A DNA stretch of 64,000 nucleotides from an uncultured Paracoccus sp. (GCF_937873615.1 NZ_CALMYP010000065.1:1-64000), one strand, 5' to 3'; positions 8,199-17,478 are shown, counted from the stretch's first letter. Numbers and translations: made by a program. Notes: generated by a model from the letters alone, not told the origin.

Positions 8199-9361
8199 GC
8201 CTTGCGACACGCTCCCTCAAGTCCCGCTTTCTTTCCGCCCTTGAAGGGATCGGCGATGGCATCCTGACCCTTACCACGCCCGAGGGCACGCGCCACCGCT
8301 TTGGCAGCGCCGGCCCCGAGGCGGACTTGCAGATCCGCGACTGGCGGCTACTTCCGCGTCTGGCGCTTCGCGGCGATGTGGGCTTGGGCGAAGGCTGGAT
8401 CGCCGGCGAGTGGCACAGCGAGACGCTGGAGGGGACGCTGTCGCTGGCCCTGCGCAACCTTGGCCTTAGGGCCGGTTGGGGAAAGCCGGGGCGGCTTCAG
8501 GCCATGCGAATGCGGCTGGTCGACCGGCTGATGCGGTCAAACAGCCTGCGCGGATCGCGGCGCAATATCCGCGCGCATTACGATGTGGGAAACGAGTTCT
8601 ACCAGTTGTGGCTTGATCCCGGCATGACCTATTCCTCGGCACTGTTTGGTGAAGGCGATGATCTGCCGCGCGCGCAGGCCCGCAAGAACGCGCGCATCCT
8701 GGCGCAACTGACACCGGGCGAAAGCCTGCTGGAAATCGGCTGCGGCTGGGGCGGGTTCGCCGAAGCTGCTGCGGATCACGGCCATGACGTGACCGCGATC
8801 ACGCTGTCGCCCTCGCAAAAGGGCTATGCCGATGCCCGGCTGGATGGCCGCGCCGAGGTGCGGCTTCAGGATTACCGTCAGGTGACGGGCAGCTTTGACA
8901 ACATCGTGTCGATCGAGATGATCGAGGCAGTGGGAGAACGCTATTGGCCGACATATTTCGCCACCCTCAAGGCGCGGCTGGCACCGGGTGGGCGGGCGGT
9001 CTTGCAGGCGATCACCGTGCCGGATGCCGAGTTTTCGGTTTATCGCCGCCGCTCGGATTTCATCCGTCAGCATGTCTTTCCCGGCGGCATGCTGCCCTGT
9101 TCCGCCATCATCGTCCATGAGGCCGCAAAGGCCGGGCTGCGCGTCCAAGACAGCCGCGCTTTCGGCCCGGATTATGCCCGCACCTGCCGGATCTGGTGCG
9201 AGAGGATGATGCAACAGCGCCCGCGCATCGAGCGGCTTGGCTATGGTGACGCGTTCCTGCGCGGCTGGCAGTTCTATCTGGAGGGCTGCGCCGCTGCCTT
9301 TGCCACGGGGCGCTGCGATGTGGTGCAGGTGACGCTTGACCACGCGGATGCGGCGGCTTGA
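8195..9361 (+). CDS. Cyclopropane-fatty-acyl-phospholipid synthase family methyltransferase
   Basis: This is an S-adenosylmethionine-dependent enzyme of the Cfa family, 388 residues. It acts on unsaturated acyl chains of membrane phospholipids. Visible motifs are HYDVGNEFY at 128-136, MTYSSALF at 144-151, and the SAM-binding LLEIGCGWGGFAE at 178-190. It might make cyclopropane rings or, as shown for a Cfa-like enzyme of the Rhodobacter RpoE regulon, add a methyl group on the way to furan fatty acids. Sequence alone does not separate these. The start at 8195 forms ATGA with the DUF1365 stop. Confidence 0.9.
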   Translation: MSLATRSLKSRFLSALEGIGDGILTLTTPEGTRHRFGSAGPEADLQIRDWRLLPRLALRGDVGLGEGWIAGEWHSETLEGTLSLALRNLGLRAGWGKPGRLQAMRMRLVDRLMRSNSLRGSRRNIRAHYDVGNEFYQLWLDPGMTYSSALFGEGDDLPRAQARKNARILAQLTPGESLLEIGCGWGGFAEAAADHGHDVTAITLSPSQKGYADARLDGRAEVRLQDYRQVTGSFDNIVSIEMIEAVGERYWPTYFATLKARLAPGGRAVLQAITVPDAEFSVYRRRSDFIRQHVFPGGMLPCSAIIVHEAAKAGLRVQDSRAFGPDYARTCRIWCERMMQQRPRIERLGYGDAFLRGWQFYLEGCAAAFATGRCDVVQVTLDHADAAA

Positions 9362-10414
9362 ATGACGGCGCCCGGCATCTTCTGGCTGACCCGTGATTTT
9401 CGTCTGCATGACAACCCCGCGCTTCAGGCCGCCATTGCCGATGGTCCACTGCTGCCGGTTTTCATCATCGACCGGCTGACCATGACGCAGGGCGCGGCCA
9501 GCCGCTGGCGGCTGATGCGCGCGCTGCAATCGCTGGATGCGACACTTCGGCAACGCACCGGCGGCAAGGGCATCACGATCCTGCGCGGCGAGGCGGATGA
9601 GATCCTGCCACCGTTGATGAAGCGGCTGGGAGTGCGCAGGCTGCACCAGTCCGACTGGCCCACATCCGAAATGCGGACGCTGCAAGGCCGCATGCGGGCA
9701 GCCCTGCGGCCTGCGGGTGCCGAGCTGGTCCTGCATCCGGGCCATCTTCTGGTGCACCCCCGGGCGATCCGAACAGGCAATGGGGGCGCCTATCGGGTCT
9801 ATTCCCCCTTTGCGCGGGCAGTGCGGCAGCTCGGCCCCGATCGGCCCGCCGCTGACGCGCCGCGGCGGATCACAGCTTGCACCGAGCCGCTTCAGGGGCT
9901 TGATCCACTGAAATTGGATCTCGCTCCGGACCTGCACCGTGGCCGCGCCGCCTTGGAGCAGTTTGCCCCGCCTGCGGGCGAAGGCGCCGCGCTTGCCCGG
10001 CTGGACGACTTTCTCGACCGAGCCTCTGCCTATCCCGGCGGGCGTGATCGCCCCGATCTCGACGCGACATCCGGCCTCTCCGATCATCTTGCGGTGGGAG
10101 AAGTCAGTCCACGCGTGGTCTGGGCTAGAGCCATGCTGAAGGCCGAGGTGTCGCCCGAACACGCAGCCGGCATCGGCAAGTTCCTGTCCGAAGTGATCTG
10201 GCGCGACTTTTCCTGGCATCTGCTGATCGAGTTCCCGCAGATGCCGGTTGCCTGCTGCCGCCCCGAATGGGAGGGCTTTCCCTGGCGCAAAGACGCCCCC
10301 GAGCTGATCGGCTGGCAGCGGGCGGAAACCGGGGTGGCGCTGGTCGATGCCGGATTGCGCCAGATGTGGTTGACGGGCCGGATGCACAACCGCCTGGACG
10401 ACGTCCGGTACTGA
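9362..10414 (+). pseudogene. phrA: Deoxyribodipyrimidine photolyase / cryptochrome, C-terminally truncated
   Basis: Photolyases use light and FADH- to repair pyrimidine dimers. The N-terminal alpha/beta antenna domain is present (FWLTRDFRLHDNPAL from residue 7), as is the first half of the FAD domain (VGEVSPRVVWARAML, GIGKFLSEVIWRDFSWHLL). The frame stops after 350 residues, just past LTGRMHNRL, then reads the unrelated DDVRY. Full-length relatives have about 470 residues, so the part of the FAD pocket after RMHNR is lost, including the WQW-type segment. Repair activity is unlikely. The start directly follows the methyltransferase stop, so the gene is still the last of the sigma-E operon. Confidence 0.85.
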
Positions 10415-10756
10415 CCCGGGCGATCTTCCCAGCAACAATTTTTTCGACCACCACCCGGCAGCATGGAAAACCAGCACTCGGCCACCCCCGGGATGGGTGG
10501 CAAGCCCACAGACGCGCTCAGCGGGCCGTAAGCGGGCGTGTCGGTCGTCGGCGGACTGTGGGGGCGACGGAAAGGGGCGGTAGGCGGCCTGCGGGCCGCT
10601 CCGGGCCTCCCAGCCCCTTCCCCCTTGGGTCCCTTCCGGGGGATCGGGTCTCTGCGGGGCCGCCGCCGCGCGAAATCTCAGTATTTTTTCAGAGTTCAAA
10701 ACGCCACTGGACTAGACTCTCGCAGCCCATCCGCCCGGCTGCGTGAAAGAGGGTAA
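10415..10756. other. Scar sequence joined to the broken photolyase; no recognisable gene
   Basis: This stretch takes the place of the missing photolyase 3' end. It is very GC-rich, with self-complementary runs such as GCGGCC-TGCG-GGCCGC near 10587, and a short AT-rich patch (AGTATTTTTTCAGAG) near 10680. Several short frames are open on both strands but none resembles a known protein. I read it as foreign filler brought in by a rearrangement or a decayed mobile element. Its source is unknown. Confidence 0.5.
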
Positions 10757-11173
10757 ATGGCTGATCTTGTTTACAAATGGTCCGAAACGCAGGCGCGAGA
10801 TGCGCGCCGTAAATACGCTGATTTAGTCCGCTCGCAATGCACACAAGCATCCCGAAAAGTAGATCGAACAGATCGCTGCGTCGATGGAGCGGTTTGGCCG
10901 GGCATCGAGGTGCTGACGATGGCCGAGCTTCTTTCAACCCCGGATACAACGCCGGATATCTCTGTCAGCTTCAGGGATCTTTCGACTATTCTCTACACCT
11001 CTGGCACCACCGGCAGGTCGAAGGGCGTGATGATAGCACATTTGAACGGGACGGTGATCGCGGCAGGCAAGGACAAGCGCGTCTGGGTCGGCAAGCACCC
11101 CGACAAGCCCGACGCGATCAAGGCGAAACCCCTGCCCGAGGCCTTCACCGCCGGCTTCTTCACCGCCGACTGA
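10757..11173 (+). pseudogene. Mosaic of gene fragments (ParB-like piece, acyl-CoA synthetase core, unknown 3' end)
   Basis: A 138-codon frame is open here but is not one gene. In a different frame, 10800-10898 reads MRAVNTLI-stop-SARNAHKHPEK-stop-IEQIAASMERFG, a ParB/Srx-type N-terminal domain with two TAG codons. From about 10900 the open frame gives PGIEVLTMAELLS and then ILYTSGTTGRSKGVM, the ATP/AMP-binding core of an acyl-CoA synthetase, cut on both sides. After about 11050 it reads GKDKRVWVGKHPDKPDA and ends FTAGFFTAD, probably the 3' end of a third gene I do not recognise. A functional product is very unlikely. Confidence 0.7.
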
Positions 11174-11181
11174 GGCATTGA

Positions 11182-11204
11182 CGCGCCCCACCTTTCGGGG
11201 CGCG
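11182..11204 (+). terminator. GC-rich hairpin after the fragment mosaic
   Basis: CGCGCCCC and GGGGCGCG are perfect 8-base arms around ACCTTTC. No U-run follows, so termination would be imperfect. It separates the scar from the cyclase gene at 11230 and was probably the terminator of the gene whose 3' end survives just upstream. Confidence 0.5.
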
Positions 11205-11229
11205 CGCCCTCCCTTTCAAGGACAAGACC

Positions 11230-12000
11230 ATGACCCGCCTTCTCGACCTGTCCGTTTCCCTGCGCGCCGGTATCCCGTCCGACCCGCCGCATATGCTGCC
11301 TCAGATCGACTATTCCGGCCATGACAAGGGGGCCGAGGAATTCATGATGCTCTTCCCCGGCCTGAAGGCCGAGGATCTGCCCGGCGCCGCCGGGGCCGCG
11401 ATCGAGAAGGTCAGCATGACCACCCATAACGGCACCCATCTGGATGCGCCCTGGCATTTCCACCCGACGATGGACGGCGGCGCGCGCGCGATCACCATCG
11501 ACGAGGTGCCGCTGGAATGGTGTTTCAGCGACGCGGTGAAGCTGGATTTTCGCGGCAAGCCGGACGGATATGTCTGCACGGCTGACGACGTCCGGTCGGA
11601 ACTCGACCGCATTGGATACCACCTGAAGCCATTTGACATCGTTCTGATGAACACCGCTGCCGGGGCTGCTTATGGCCAGTCAGATTACCTTGACAAGGGC
11701 TGCGGTTTCGGGCGCGAGGCGACCCTTTTCCTGACCGAACAGGGCGTGAAGATCACCGGCACTGACGCCTGGAGTTGGGACGCGCCCTTCCGCTACACCC
11801 GCGAGCGTTTCGAGGAAAGCCGCGATGCGTCGATGATATGGGAAGGCCACAAGGCTGGGATGATCCGTGGCTACTGCCATATCGAGAAGCTCGCCAACCT
11901 CGATCTGCTTCCCGATCACGGCTTCAAGATCAGCTGCTTCCCCGTGAAAGTCGAAAAAGCTTCCGCCGGCTGGGTCCGTGCGGTCGCACATCTTGACTGA
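11230..12000 (+). CDS. Cyclase family protein (kynurenine formamidase-like metal hydrolase)
   Basis: This 256-residue protein belongs to the cyclase/KynB superfamily, metal-dependent hydrolases of amide or ester bonds. The metal motif HxGTHxDxPxH is seen as HNGTHLDAPWH at 66-76. The family includes N-formylkynurenine formamidase, isatin hydrolase and cyclic-imide or lactone hydrolases, and the exact substrate cannot be told. It is about 256 residues against roughly 210 for typical KynB, so it is probably not KynB itself. AAGGACAAGACC before the ATG supplies a ribosome-binding site. It stands alone between the fragment scar and a convergent oxidoreductase gene. Confidence 0.85.
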   Translation: MTRLLDLSVSLRAGIPSDPPHMLPQIDYSGHDKGAEEFMMLFPGLKAEDLPGAAGAAIEKVSMTTHNGTHLDAPWHFHPTMDGGARAITIDEVPLEWCFSDAVKLDFRGKPDGYVCTADDVRSELDRIGYHLKPFDIVLMNTAAGAAYGQSDYLDKGCGFGREATLFLTEQGVKITGTDAWSWDAPFRYTRERFEESRDASMIWEGHKAGMIRGYCHIEKLANLDLLPDHGFKISCFPVKVEKASAGWVRAVAHLD

Positions 12001-12192
12001 CATTGATCGGCCTCACGACGACGGCCGTAAATTCCGCAAAGTCAGAGCGTTATCGGGCCAAGTTGAGCTTTACCCCGCGTGATCAATCCATAGCGGAGCG
12101 ACCCCATATCCGCCAGGCGACCGCCAAGCTGATCGCCATACCAATCAACCGACGGTCGGCCAATCGCGATAAGGTCAAGTGACCTGCCGCGA

Positions 12193-13311
12193 TCAGTCGC
12201 CGATCCGCACCGGCTGGCCGTTCGAAGCCGCCATGGCGTGGATGACCCGCTCGATCTGCAGACCTGCGGCGAAATCCGGGCCGGTCGGGGCGCCGCCGGC
12301 AATCGCCTGCACGAGGTCGCGGCATTCGACCACCTTCTGTTCGTTGAAGCCGAAATTATGACCCGGCGCCGGGCAGAAATCGGCAAAATCGGGCTGATCG
12401 GGGCCGGTCAGGTGACGGGTGAAGCCGGCATCGCCCGTGCGGTGAAGCCAAAGCTCGTTCATGTTTTCCTGATCGAAGACCAGGCTGCCCTCGGTGCCAT
12501 GGACTTCCCATTGCAGCCGGCATTTGCGGCCACGCGCCACGCGCGAGGTGGCGAAGGACCCCTGCGCGCCCGAGGCGAAGCGGATCAGCGCCAGGGCGCT
12601 GTCTTCGTTCTCGACCGGGCGCGGGCCTTCGGGCGAGGGGCGCTCGGGCACCGCGATCTGGGTCATGGCGGTGACCTCGGCCACCGGACCCATCAGCGCG
12701 GTCATCTGACTCACGAGGTGGCAGCCCAGATCGCCCAGGACGCCCAGCCCACCGCCTTCGTGAGTCATCCGCCATGACCAGGGGAGGTTCGGGTCGGCGG
12801 AATAGTCTTCGTCATAGACACCCCGGAAGGCCAGAGGTCGACCGATCACGCCATTGGCGACCATATCCCGCGCTGCCTGAAAGGCGGGGCTGCGCAGGTA
12901 GTTATAGCCCAGCATGGTGACCTGACCGGGATGCGCGGCGGCCAGATCGGCCATGGATTGCGCATCCTCCAGCGTCAGTGCCATCGGCTTTTCCAGCCAG
13001 ACATGCTTGCCGACGCGCAAGGCGGCCTCGGCCATGGGGCGGTGCATGCCGTTAGGCGTGGTGATCGAGACCACGTCGACCGCCGGATCGGCAACCGCCG
13101 CCTGCCAGTCCTCGCTGCCACGGGCAAAGCCGAATTGCGCGGCGAAATCCCGCGCCTTCTCGGCCGGCATGTCGCAGAGGATTTCCAGCCGTGGATGGGC
13201 ACCGACGAAGACCGTGGCGACATTGCGCCAGGCCATGGCATGGCATTTGCCCATGAAACCGGTGCCGATCAGCGCGACACCCAGAGGCCGGGTCGGCATG
13301 TGATGAGCCAT
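12193..13311 (-). CDS. Gfo/Idh/MocA family dehydrogenase
   Basis: This NAD(P)-dependent oxidoreductase of sugars or inositols has 372 residues. The N-terminal Rossmann fold shows [15 protein letters not shown] (GTGFMG at 16-21), and the family's EKP motif follows in WLEKPMAL at 106-113. A C-terminal alpha/beta substrate domain completes it. The start at 13311 ([11 protein letters not shown]) follows AGGAAGG. It is the last gene of the minus-strand ABC transporter operon, 79 bases after the phosphatase gene. The pairing suggests oxidation of a sugar or cyclitol released by that phosphatase, which is inference from position. Confidence 0.85.
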   Translation of the reverse strand: MAHHMPTRPLGVALIGTGFMGKCHAMAWRNVATVFVGAHPRLEILCDMPAEKARDFAAQFGFARGSEDWQAAVADPAVDVVSITTPNGMHRPMAEAALRVGKHVWLEKPMALTLEDAQSMADLAAAHPGQVTMLGYNYLRSPAFQAARDMVANGVIGRPLAFRGVYDEDYSADPNLPWSWRMTHEGGGLGVLGDLGCHLVSQMTALMGPVAEVTAMTQIAVPERPSPEGPRPVENEDSALALIRFASGAQGSFATSRVARGRKCRLQWEVHGTEGSLVFDQENMNELWLHRTGDAGFTRHLTGPDQPDFADFCPAPGHNFGFNEQKVVECRDLVQAIAGGAPTGPDFAAGLQIERVIHAMAASNGQPVRIGD

Positions 13312-13390
13312 GTCATCTTCCTTCCTGTTACAGCTGCGGTTCTGCATGACCGGCGGGAATGCCCGCCGATCTCTCGATCACTTGCGCATG

Positions 13391-14215
13391 TCAGCGCCCC
13401 GCCACATCCCAGCCGGGGCGGTCGAAGCCGGTCAGTTCCGCCAGCCGGTCGAAATCCGCCGCCGTCGCCGCGATCACGCCGAAGGGCTGGCTGTCCAATG
13501 CGGCCTCGTCATAGGAGCCAACCTTGCCGCCGGCGGCCTCGATCAGGGCATAGCCGGCCAGGCAATCCCAAAGCGACATACGCGGCTCGCAATAGCCGAC
13601 CAGCCGGCCGGCGGCGACGAAGGCCAGCATCAGCGCGCCGGAGCCATAACGGACATGAGAGACCCCCTCGCGGGCGAAATCCTCGTAGAGCTTCGCCAGC
13701 CGGGCCGGATCGACGCGGTCGTTGACGCCGACGCCGAGCAGCCCGGTGCTGAGATCGAAGCGCCCCGTGACCCGCACCGCGCGCCCGTTCAGCGTTGCGC
13801 CAAGCCCGCGCCCGCCCAGATACATCTCGTCCAGAACCGGCGCATAGATGGCACCCAGAAGCGGCCCTTCGGCATCCATCAGCCCGATGCAGATGCACCA
13901 GCCGGGCATCCCGTTCAGGAAGGGCGCGGTGCCGTCGATGGGATCGACCACCCAGGTCAGCCCGGTACTGCCCGCCTGCAACCCGTATTCCTCGCCCAGA
14001 AGCGCATCGCCGGGAAATTCGGCCTGCAGGCGGGACCGGATCAGTTCCTCGACCTCGCGATCCGCGACCGAGACCATGTCGGTCAACACGCGCTTGGTCT
14101 CGATCTCCAGCTCATCGAGGCGGGCGAAATAGCTCAGCGCCAGTTCCCCCGCCGCCCGGGCCACCTTCTCGATCACGGCCAGGCGGCGGCGGCTTTCGTG
14201 TTCATCCAATGTCAT
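13391..14215 (-). CDS. Inositol monophosphatase family phosphatase
   Basis: This 274-residue member of the Mg2+-dependent IMPase/FBPase superfamily hydrolyses small sugar, inositol or nucleotide phosphates. The metal-binding residues are visible in GEEYG (74-78), DPIDGT (91-96) and LWDCLAG (215-221). A house-keeping SuhB is expected elsewhere in the genome. This copy lies nine bases after an ABC ATPase gene and upstream of a Gfo/Idh/MocA dehydrogenase, which suggests that it dephosphorylates the imported substrate. It could also be a histidinol-phosphatase or CysQ relative, but the operon context favours carbohydrate phosphate. Confidence 0.87.
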   Translation of the reverse strand: MTLDEHESRRRLAVIEKVARAAGELALSYFARLDELEIETKRVLTDMVSVADREVEELIRSRLQAEFPGDALLGEEYGLQAGSTGLTWVVDPIDGTAPFLNGMPGWCICIGLMDAEGPLLGAIYAPVLDEMYLGGRGLGATLNGRAVRVTGRFDLSTGLLGVGVNDRVDPARLAKLYEDFAREGVSHVRYGSGALMLAFVAAGRLVGYCEPRMSLWDCLAGYALIEAAGGKVGSYDEAALDSQPFGVIAATAADFDRLAELTGFDRPGWDVAGR

Positions 14216-14224
14216 GGCAGTCCT

Positions 14225-15280
14225 TCAGGTAATCAGGGCGACGCCGACGCCGCGGAATTGCAGGCGCACCGGCGCGCCCGGGGGAATGATGACGGTGCCG
14301 GTATCGTCGACGACAAACAGGCGCCCGGCGGGGCTGTCGATCTCGTATTCGATGTGATCCCCCAGATAGGCGGCGGTGGCAACCTTGCCTTCCAGCCCGT
14401 CCCCCTCGCACTCGACCCGGAACGCACCGGGCCGGACGGCCAGCCTGGCCGCGCCGGGCCGTGCGCCACGCGCCGGCAAGCCGATCTCGGCCCCGCCGAC
14501 GCGCACCCGCGCCTGCTCGCCCTCGACCGAAAGCACCTCGCATTCGATGACATTGGCTTCGCCGATGAAATCCGCGATGAATTCCGAGGCCGGCGATTCA
14601 TAGAGATCGCGCGGTGCCCCGTCCTGCGCGATCACCCCGTCCTTCATCACCACGATACGGTCCGAGACCGCCAGCGCCTCGTCCTGATCATGGGTGACAT
14701 AGACGGCGGTAAAGCCCAGACGCTGCTGCAATTCTCGGATCTCGGTGCGCACCCGGCGCCGCAGCCGGGCGTCGAGGTTGGACAGCGGTTCGTCCAGCAG
14801 CAGAACCTGCGGTTCCAGCACGAGCGCGCGGGCCACGGCAACGCGCTGCTGCTGACCGCCGGAAAGTTCGGACGGCAACCGCTCGCCCAGCCCGGCAAGA
14901 CCGACCAGATCCAGCCCCTTCTCGGCCATCCCCCGCGCCTCGGCCTTGGCGATGCCCTCGGATTCCAGCCCATAGGCGATATTGGCCAGTACGCTCATAT
15001 GCGGGAACAGCGCATAGCTCTGGAAGACCATGGTCACGTCGCGGCGGTTCGGCGGCAGCCGGGTCACGTCCTGACCGCCGATCATGATCGCGCCCTCGGT
15101 CGGGGTTTCCAGCCCGGCCAGCATCCTGAGCGTGGTGGTCTTGCCGCAGCCCGACGGGCCGAGCAGGGTCACCAGCTGCCCCGGCTCGATGCTCAGGTTA
15201 AGCTGCGGGATCGCCGTGAAAGAGCCATAGTCCTTGCGTATCGCGCGGAATTCGACCGCGCCTCTTTGCGAATTGGTCAA
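14225..15280 (-). CDS. ABC transporter ATP-binding protein (AfuC/FbpC type)
   Basis: This 351-residue importer ATPase has Walker A GPSGCGKTT at 41-49, Q-loop FQSY near 86, signature LSGGQQQR at 139-146, Walker B LLLDEP at 160-165, and a C-terminal TOBE-like domain from about 275. It belongs to the CysA/PotA/FbpC subfamily that powers iron, polyamine, thiamine and sugar-phosphate uptake. Its start overlaps the permease stop by four bases (ATGA), and the next gene begins nine bases after its stop. All ATPase motifs are intact. Confidence 0.92.
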   Translation of the reverse strand: MTNSQRGAVEFRAIRKDYGSFTAIPQLNLSIEPGQLVTLLGPSGCGKTTTLRMLAGLETPTEGAIMIGGQDVTRLPPNRRDVTMVFQSYALFPHMSVLANIAYGLESEGIAKAEARGMAEKGLDLVGLAGLGERLPSELSGGQQQRVAVARALVLEPQVLLLDEPLSNLDARLRRRVRTEIRELQQRLGFTAVYVTHDQDEALAVSDRIVVMKDGVIAQDGAPRDLYESPASEFIADFIGEANVIECEVLSVEGEQARVRVGGAEIGLPARGARPGAARLAVRPGAFRVECEGDGLEGKVATAAYLGDHIEYEIDSPAGRLFVVDDTGTVIIPPGAPVRLQFRGVGVALIT

Positions 15281-17478
15281 ACCTTTATCTCCTTCGCAGC
15301 GGGTGGGGTTGGGCGGCGACGCAGCCGGCGTTCGCCGACCAGAAGCTGGAAGCCGCCGATGACGGTGATCATCACCAGGATCAGGACCGAGGAATAGGCG
15401 ATGGCCACGCCGTATTGGCCGTTCTCGACCAGTCCGACGATATAGGCCGTGGCCATGTTGTATTTCGCCGAGACCAGGAAGATCACCGCCGAGATCGAGG
15501 TGATGGCGCGCACGAAGCTATAGACCAGTGCCGCCATGATCGCCGGGCGCAACAGCGGCAGGATCACCCGCCGCAGGGTGCGACCGGATCCGGCGCCAAG
15601 CGTCAGCGAGGCCTCGTCCAGACTGCCGTCGAGCTGGGCCATCGCCGCGACGCTGCCGCGCACGCCGACCGGCATGTTGCGGAAGACGAAGCAGACGATC
15701 AGGATCAGCGCCGTGCCGGTCATCTGGATCGGCGGCAGGTTGAAGGCCATGATATAGCTGATGCCGATGACCGTGCCGGGGATGGCAAAGCTCATCATCA
15801 GGACGAACTCGAAGACGGTCTTGCCGGGGAAGCTCTGGCGCGAGATCAGCCAGCCTGTCAGCAGACCCACCGCCGCGGTCAGCGGTGCCGCGATCAGCGC
15901 GATGGTCATGGTGGTCCAGAAGCTGTTCCAGGCGACGCCGGTCCAGCGGATGCCATCCTCGAAGCTGATCCCGAAGGCGCGGGCATAGTGTTCCAGCGTC
16001 AGCGTGTGATCGAGACCCCAGAGCGTCACGAAGCCACCGAAGAGGATCATCGTATAGACGACGATGGTGAACAGGCTCCAGGCCGAGACCACCCCGATCA
16101 CCGGCCAGGCCACCCGGTTCGGCAATTGCGCATGGCTGCCGCCATCGCCCTTGCCGCCGACGGTGGCGAAGTTGCGCCCGGTCAGCCAGAAACGCTGCGC
16201 GATGAAGGCCGAAAGCGTGAAGAACAGCAGGATGGCGGCCAGCACCGCAGCGCGCGAGGGATCGTTCTGCGCCCCGACGACCGAGAAGAAAATCTCGGTC
16301 GACAGCACCCCGCCCGAGCCGCCCAGAACCAGCGGGTTGCCGAAATCGGCCATGCTTTCGATGAAGCCGATCAGGAAGGCGTTGGCGAGGCCTGGCGCCA
16401 TCAGCGGCAGCGAGACCTTGCGGAAGGTCCGCCAGCGTCCGGCGCGCAGGGTCTGGGACGCCTCCTCCATCGAGGGGCTCACGCCCTCGACCACGCCGAT
16501 CAGCACCAGAAACGAGATCGGCGTGAAGCTGAGCACCTGCGCCACCCAGATCCCGGCCAGCCCGTAAAGCCAGCGGCCAAGTTCGAGCCCGGTCACCGAA
16601 TTGATGACCTGGGTCAGCGTGCCCTGCCGGCCGAGCAGCATGATCAGCGCCAGACCGACCACGAAGGGCGGGGTGATGATCGGCAGCACCGTCAGCAGGC
16701 GCAGGCTTTTCTTGAAGGGAAAGCGGGTGCGGGTGGCAACCAGCGCGAAGGCGAGGCCCAGAAGCGTCGTCGAGGTCGCCGTGCAGATCGCCAGAAACAG
16801 CGTCCGCCAGGCGACGCCACAGGATCCGCCGGCCAGACAGCCGAGGCTCCAGATCTTCGGGTCGGCGATATTGTTGCGCACGCCTTCGCTGGTGAAGGAG
16901 CCGTCGAAATCCTGAAAGGCGCCGATGAAGATCGACAGGATCGGATAGAAGACGAAGATGGACACCAGCAGAATCAGCAGCGAGATCGAGGTCAGCACAA
17001 AGGCATCGCCTTTCAGCGCCCCGCGCTCGGCCGCACCGAAGGAGATCAGGCAGGTGAGGAACAGCGCGACGATCACCGCACCGGCGCCGAAGGCCGGTTG
17101 TCCCTGAACCGCGCCGAAGACCGATTCCAGGAGGCCCCAGTTCCAGCCCCGCATACCGATCGCCAGCCCCTCGACAGCCATCCAGGCCAGGCCTGCGGCA
17201 CCGATCCGCACCATCAGCCGCCCGCGCCCGGCGCCCGAGGGCACACGCAGCCGCAGCCACAGCACCGCCGCCGTCAGCAGCAGGATCGGCCAAAGCTGCC
17301 AGTGCCCGATCAGCGCCTGAAAGAAGCCGGGCCAGAAGTCGGGTTTCGAGAAGAGGTCTCCAAGCCAGTCGAAGCTGAAGAAGCCTCCCTTGACCTTGTA
17401 CCATGGCAGGATCAGCAACGACAGCAACGCGCCGCCCAGAATCCAGTCCAGCCGCCTGTTATCAGCGTTCATCCGCAT
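15277..17478 (-). CDS. Fused two-domain ABC transporter permease (AfuB-like)
   Basis: This inner-membrane permease of 733 residues fuses two transport domains in one chain. Two EAA-type cytoplasmic loops mark them: EEASQTLRAGRWRTFRKVSL from residue 338, and DEASLTLGAGSGRTLRRVIL near 650. Before the first domain come about 160 residues with several extra membrane segments. Fused permeases of this kind are typical of FbpB/AfuB-like systems. AfuABC was first named for iron and later shown to carry hexose phosphates. The gene starts 71 bases after the binding-protein stop. Confidence 0.9.
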   Translation of the reverse strand: MRMNADNRRLDWILGGALLSLLILPWYKVKGGFFSFDWLGDLFSKPDFWPGFFQALIGHWQLWPILLLTAAVLWLRLRVPSGAGRGRLMVRIGAAGLAWMAVEGLAIGMRGWNWGLLESVFGAVQGQPAFGAGAVIVALFLTCLISFGAAERGALKGDAFVLTSISLLILLVSIFVFYPILSIFIGAFQDFDGSFTSEGVRNNIADPKIWSLGCLAGGSCGVAWRTLFLAICTATSTTLLGLAFALVATRTRFPFKKSLRLLTVLPIITPPFVVGLALIMLLGRQGTLTQVINSVTGLELGRWLYGLAGIWVAQVLSFTPISFLVLIGVVEGVSPSMEEASQTLRAGRWRTFRKVSLPLMAPGLANAFLIGFIESMADFGNPLVLGGSGGVLSTEIFFSVVGAQNDPSRAAVLAAILLFFTLSAFIAQRFWLTGRNFATVGGKGDGGSHAQLPNRVAWPVIGVVSAWSLFTIVVYTMILFGGFVTLWGLDHTLTLEHYARAFGISFEDGIRWTGVAWNSFWTTMTIALIAAPLTAAVGLLTGWLISRQSFPGKTVFEFVLMMSFAIPGTVIGISYIMAFNLPPIQMTGTALILIVCFVFRNMPVGVRGSVAAMAQLDGSLDEASLTLGAGSGRTLRRVILPLLRPAIMAALVYSFVRAITSISAVIFLVSAKYNMATAYIVGLVENGQYGVAIAYSSVLILVMITVIGGFQLLVGERRLRRRPTPPAAKEIKV

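Noticed and set aside
8537..10699. A 720-codon open frame antisense to the methyltransferase and photolyase genes
   Set aside because: It is a GC-rich shadow frame. The amino-acid composition is random-like and the plus strand carries clear enzyme motifs throughout.
10538..10756. 72-codon plus-strand frame in the scar
   Set aside because: It has no family resemblance and is composed of GC-rich self-complementary runs.
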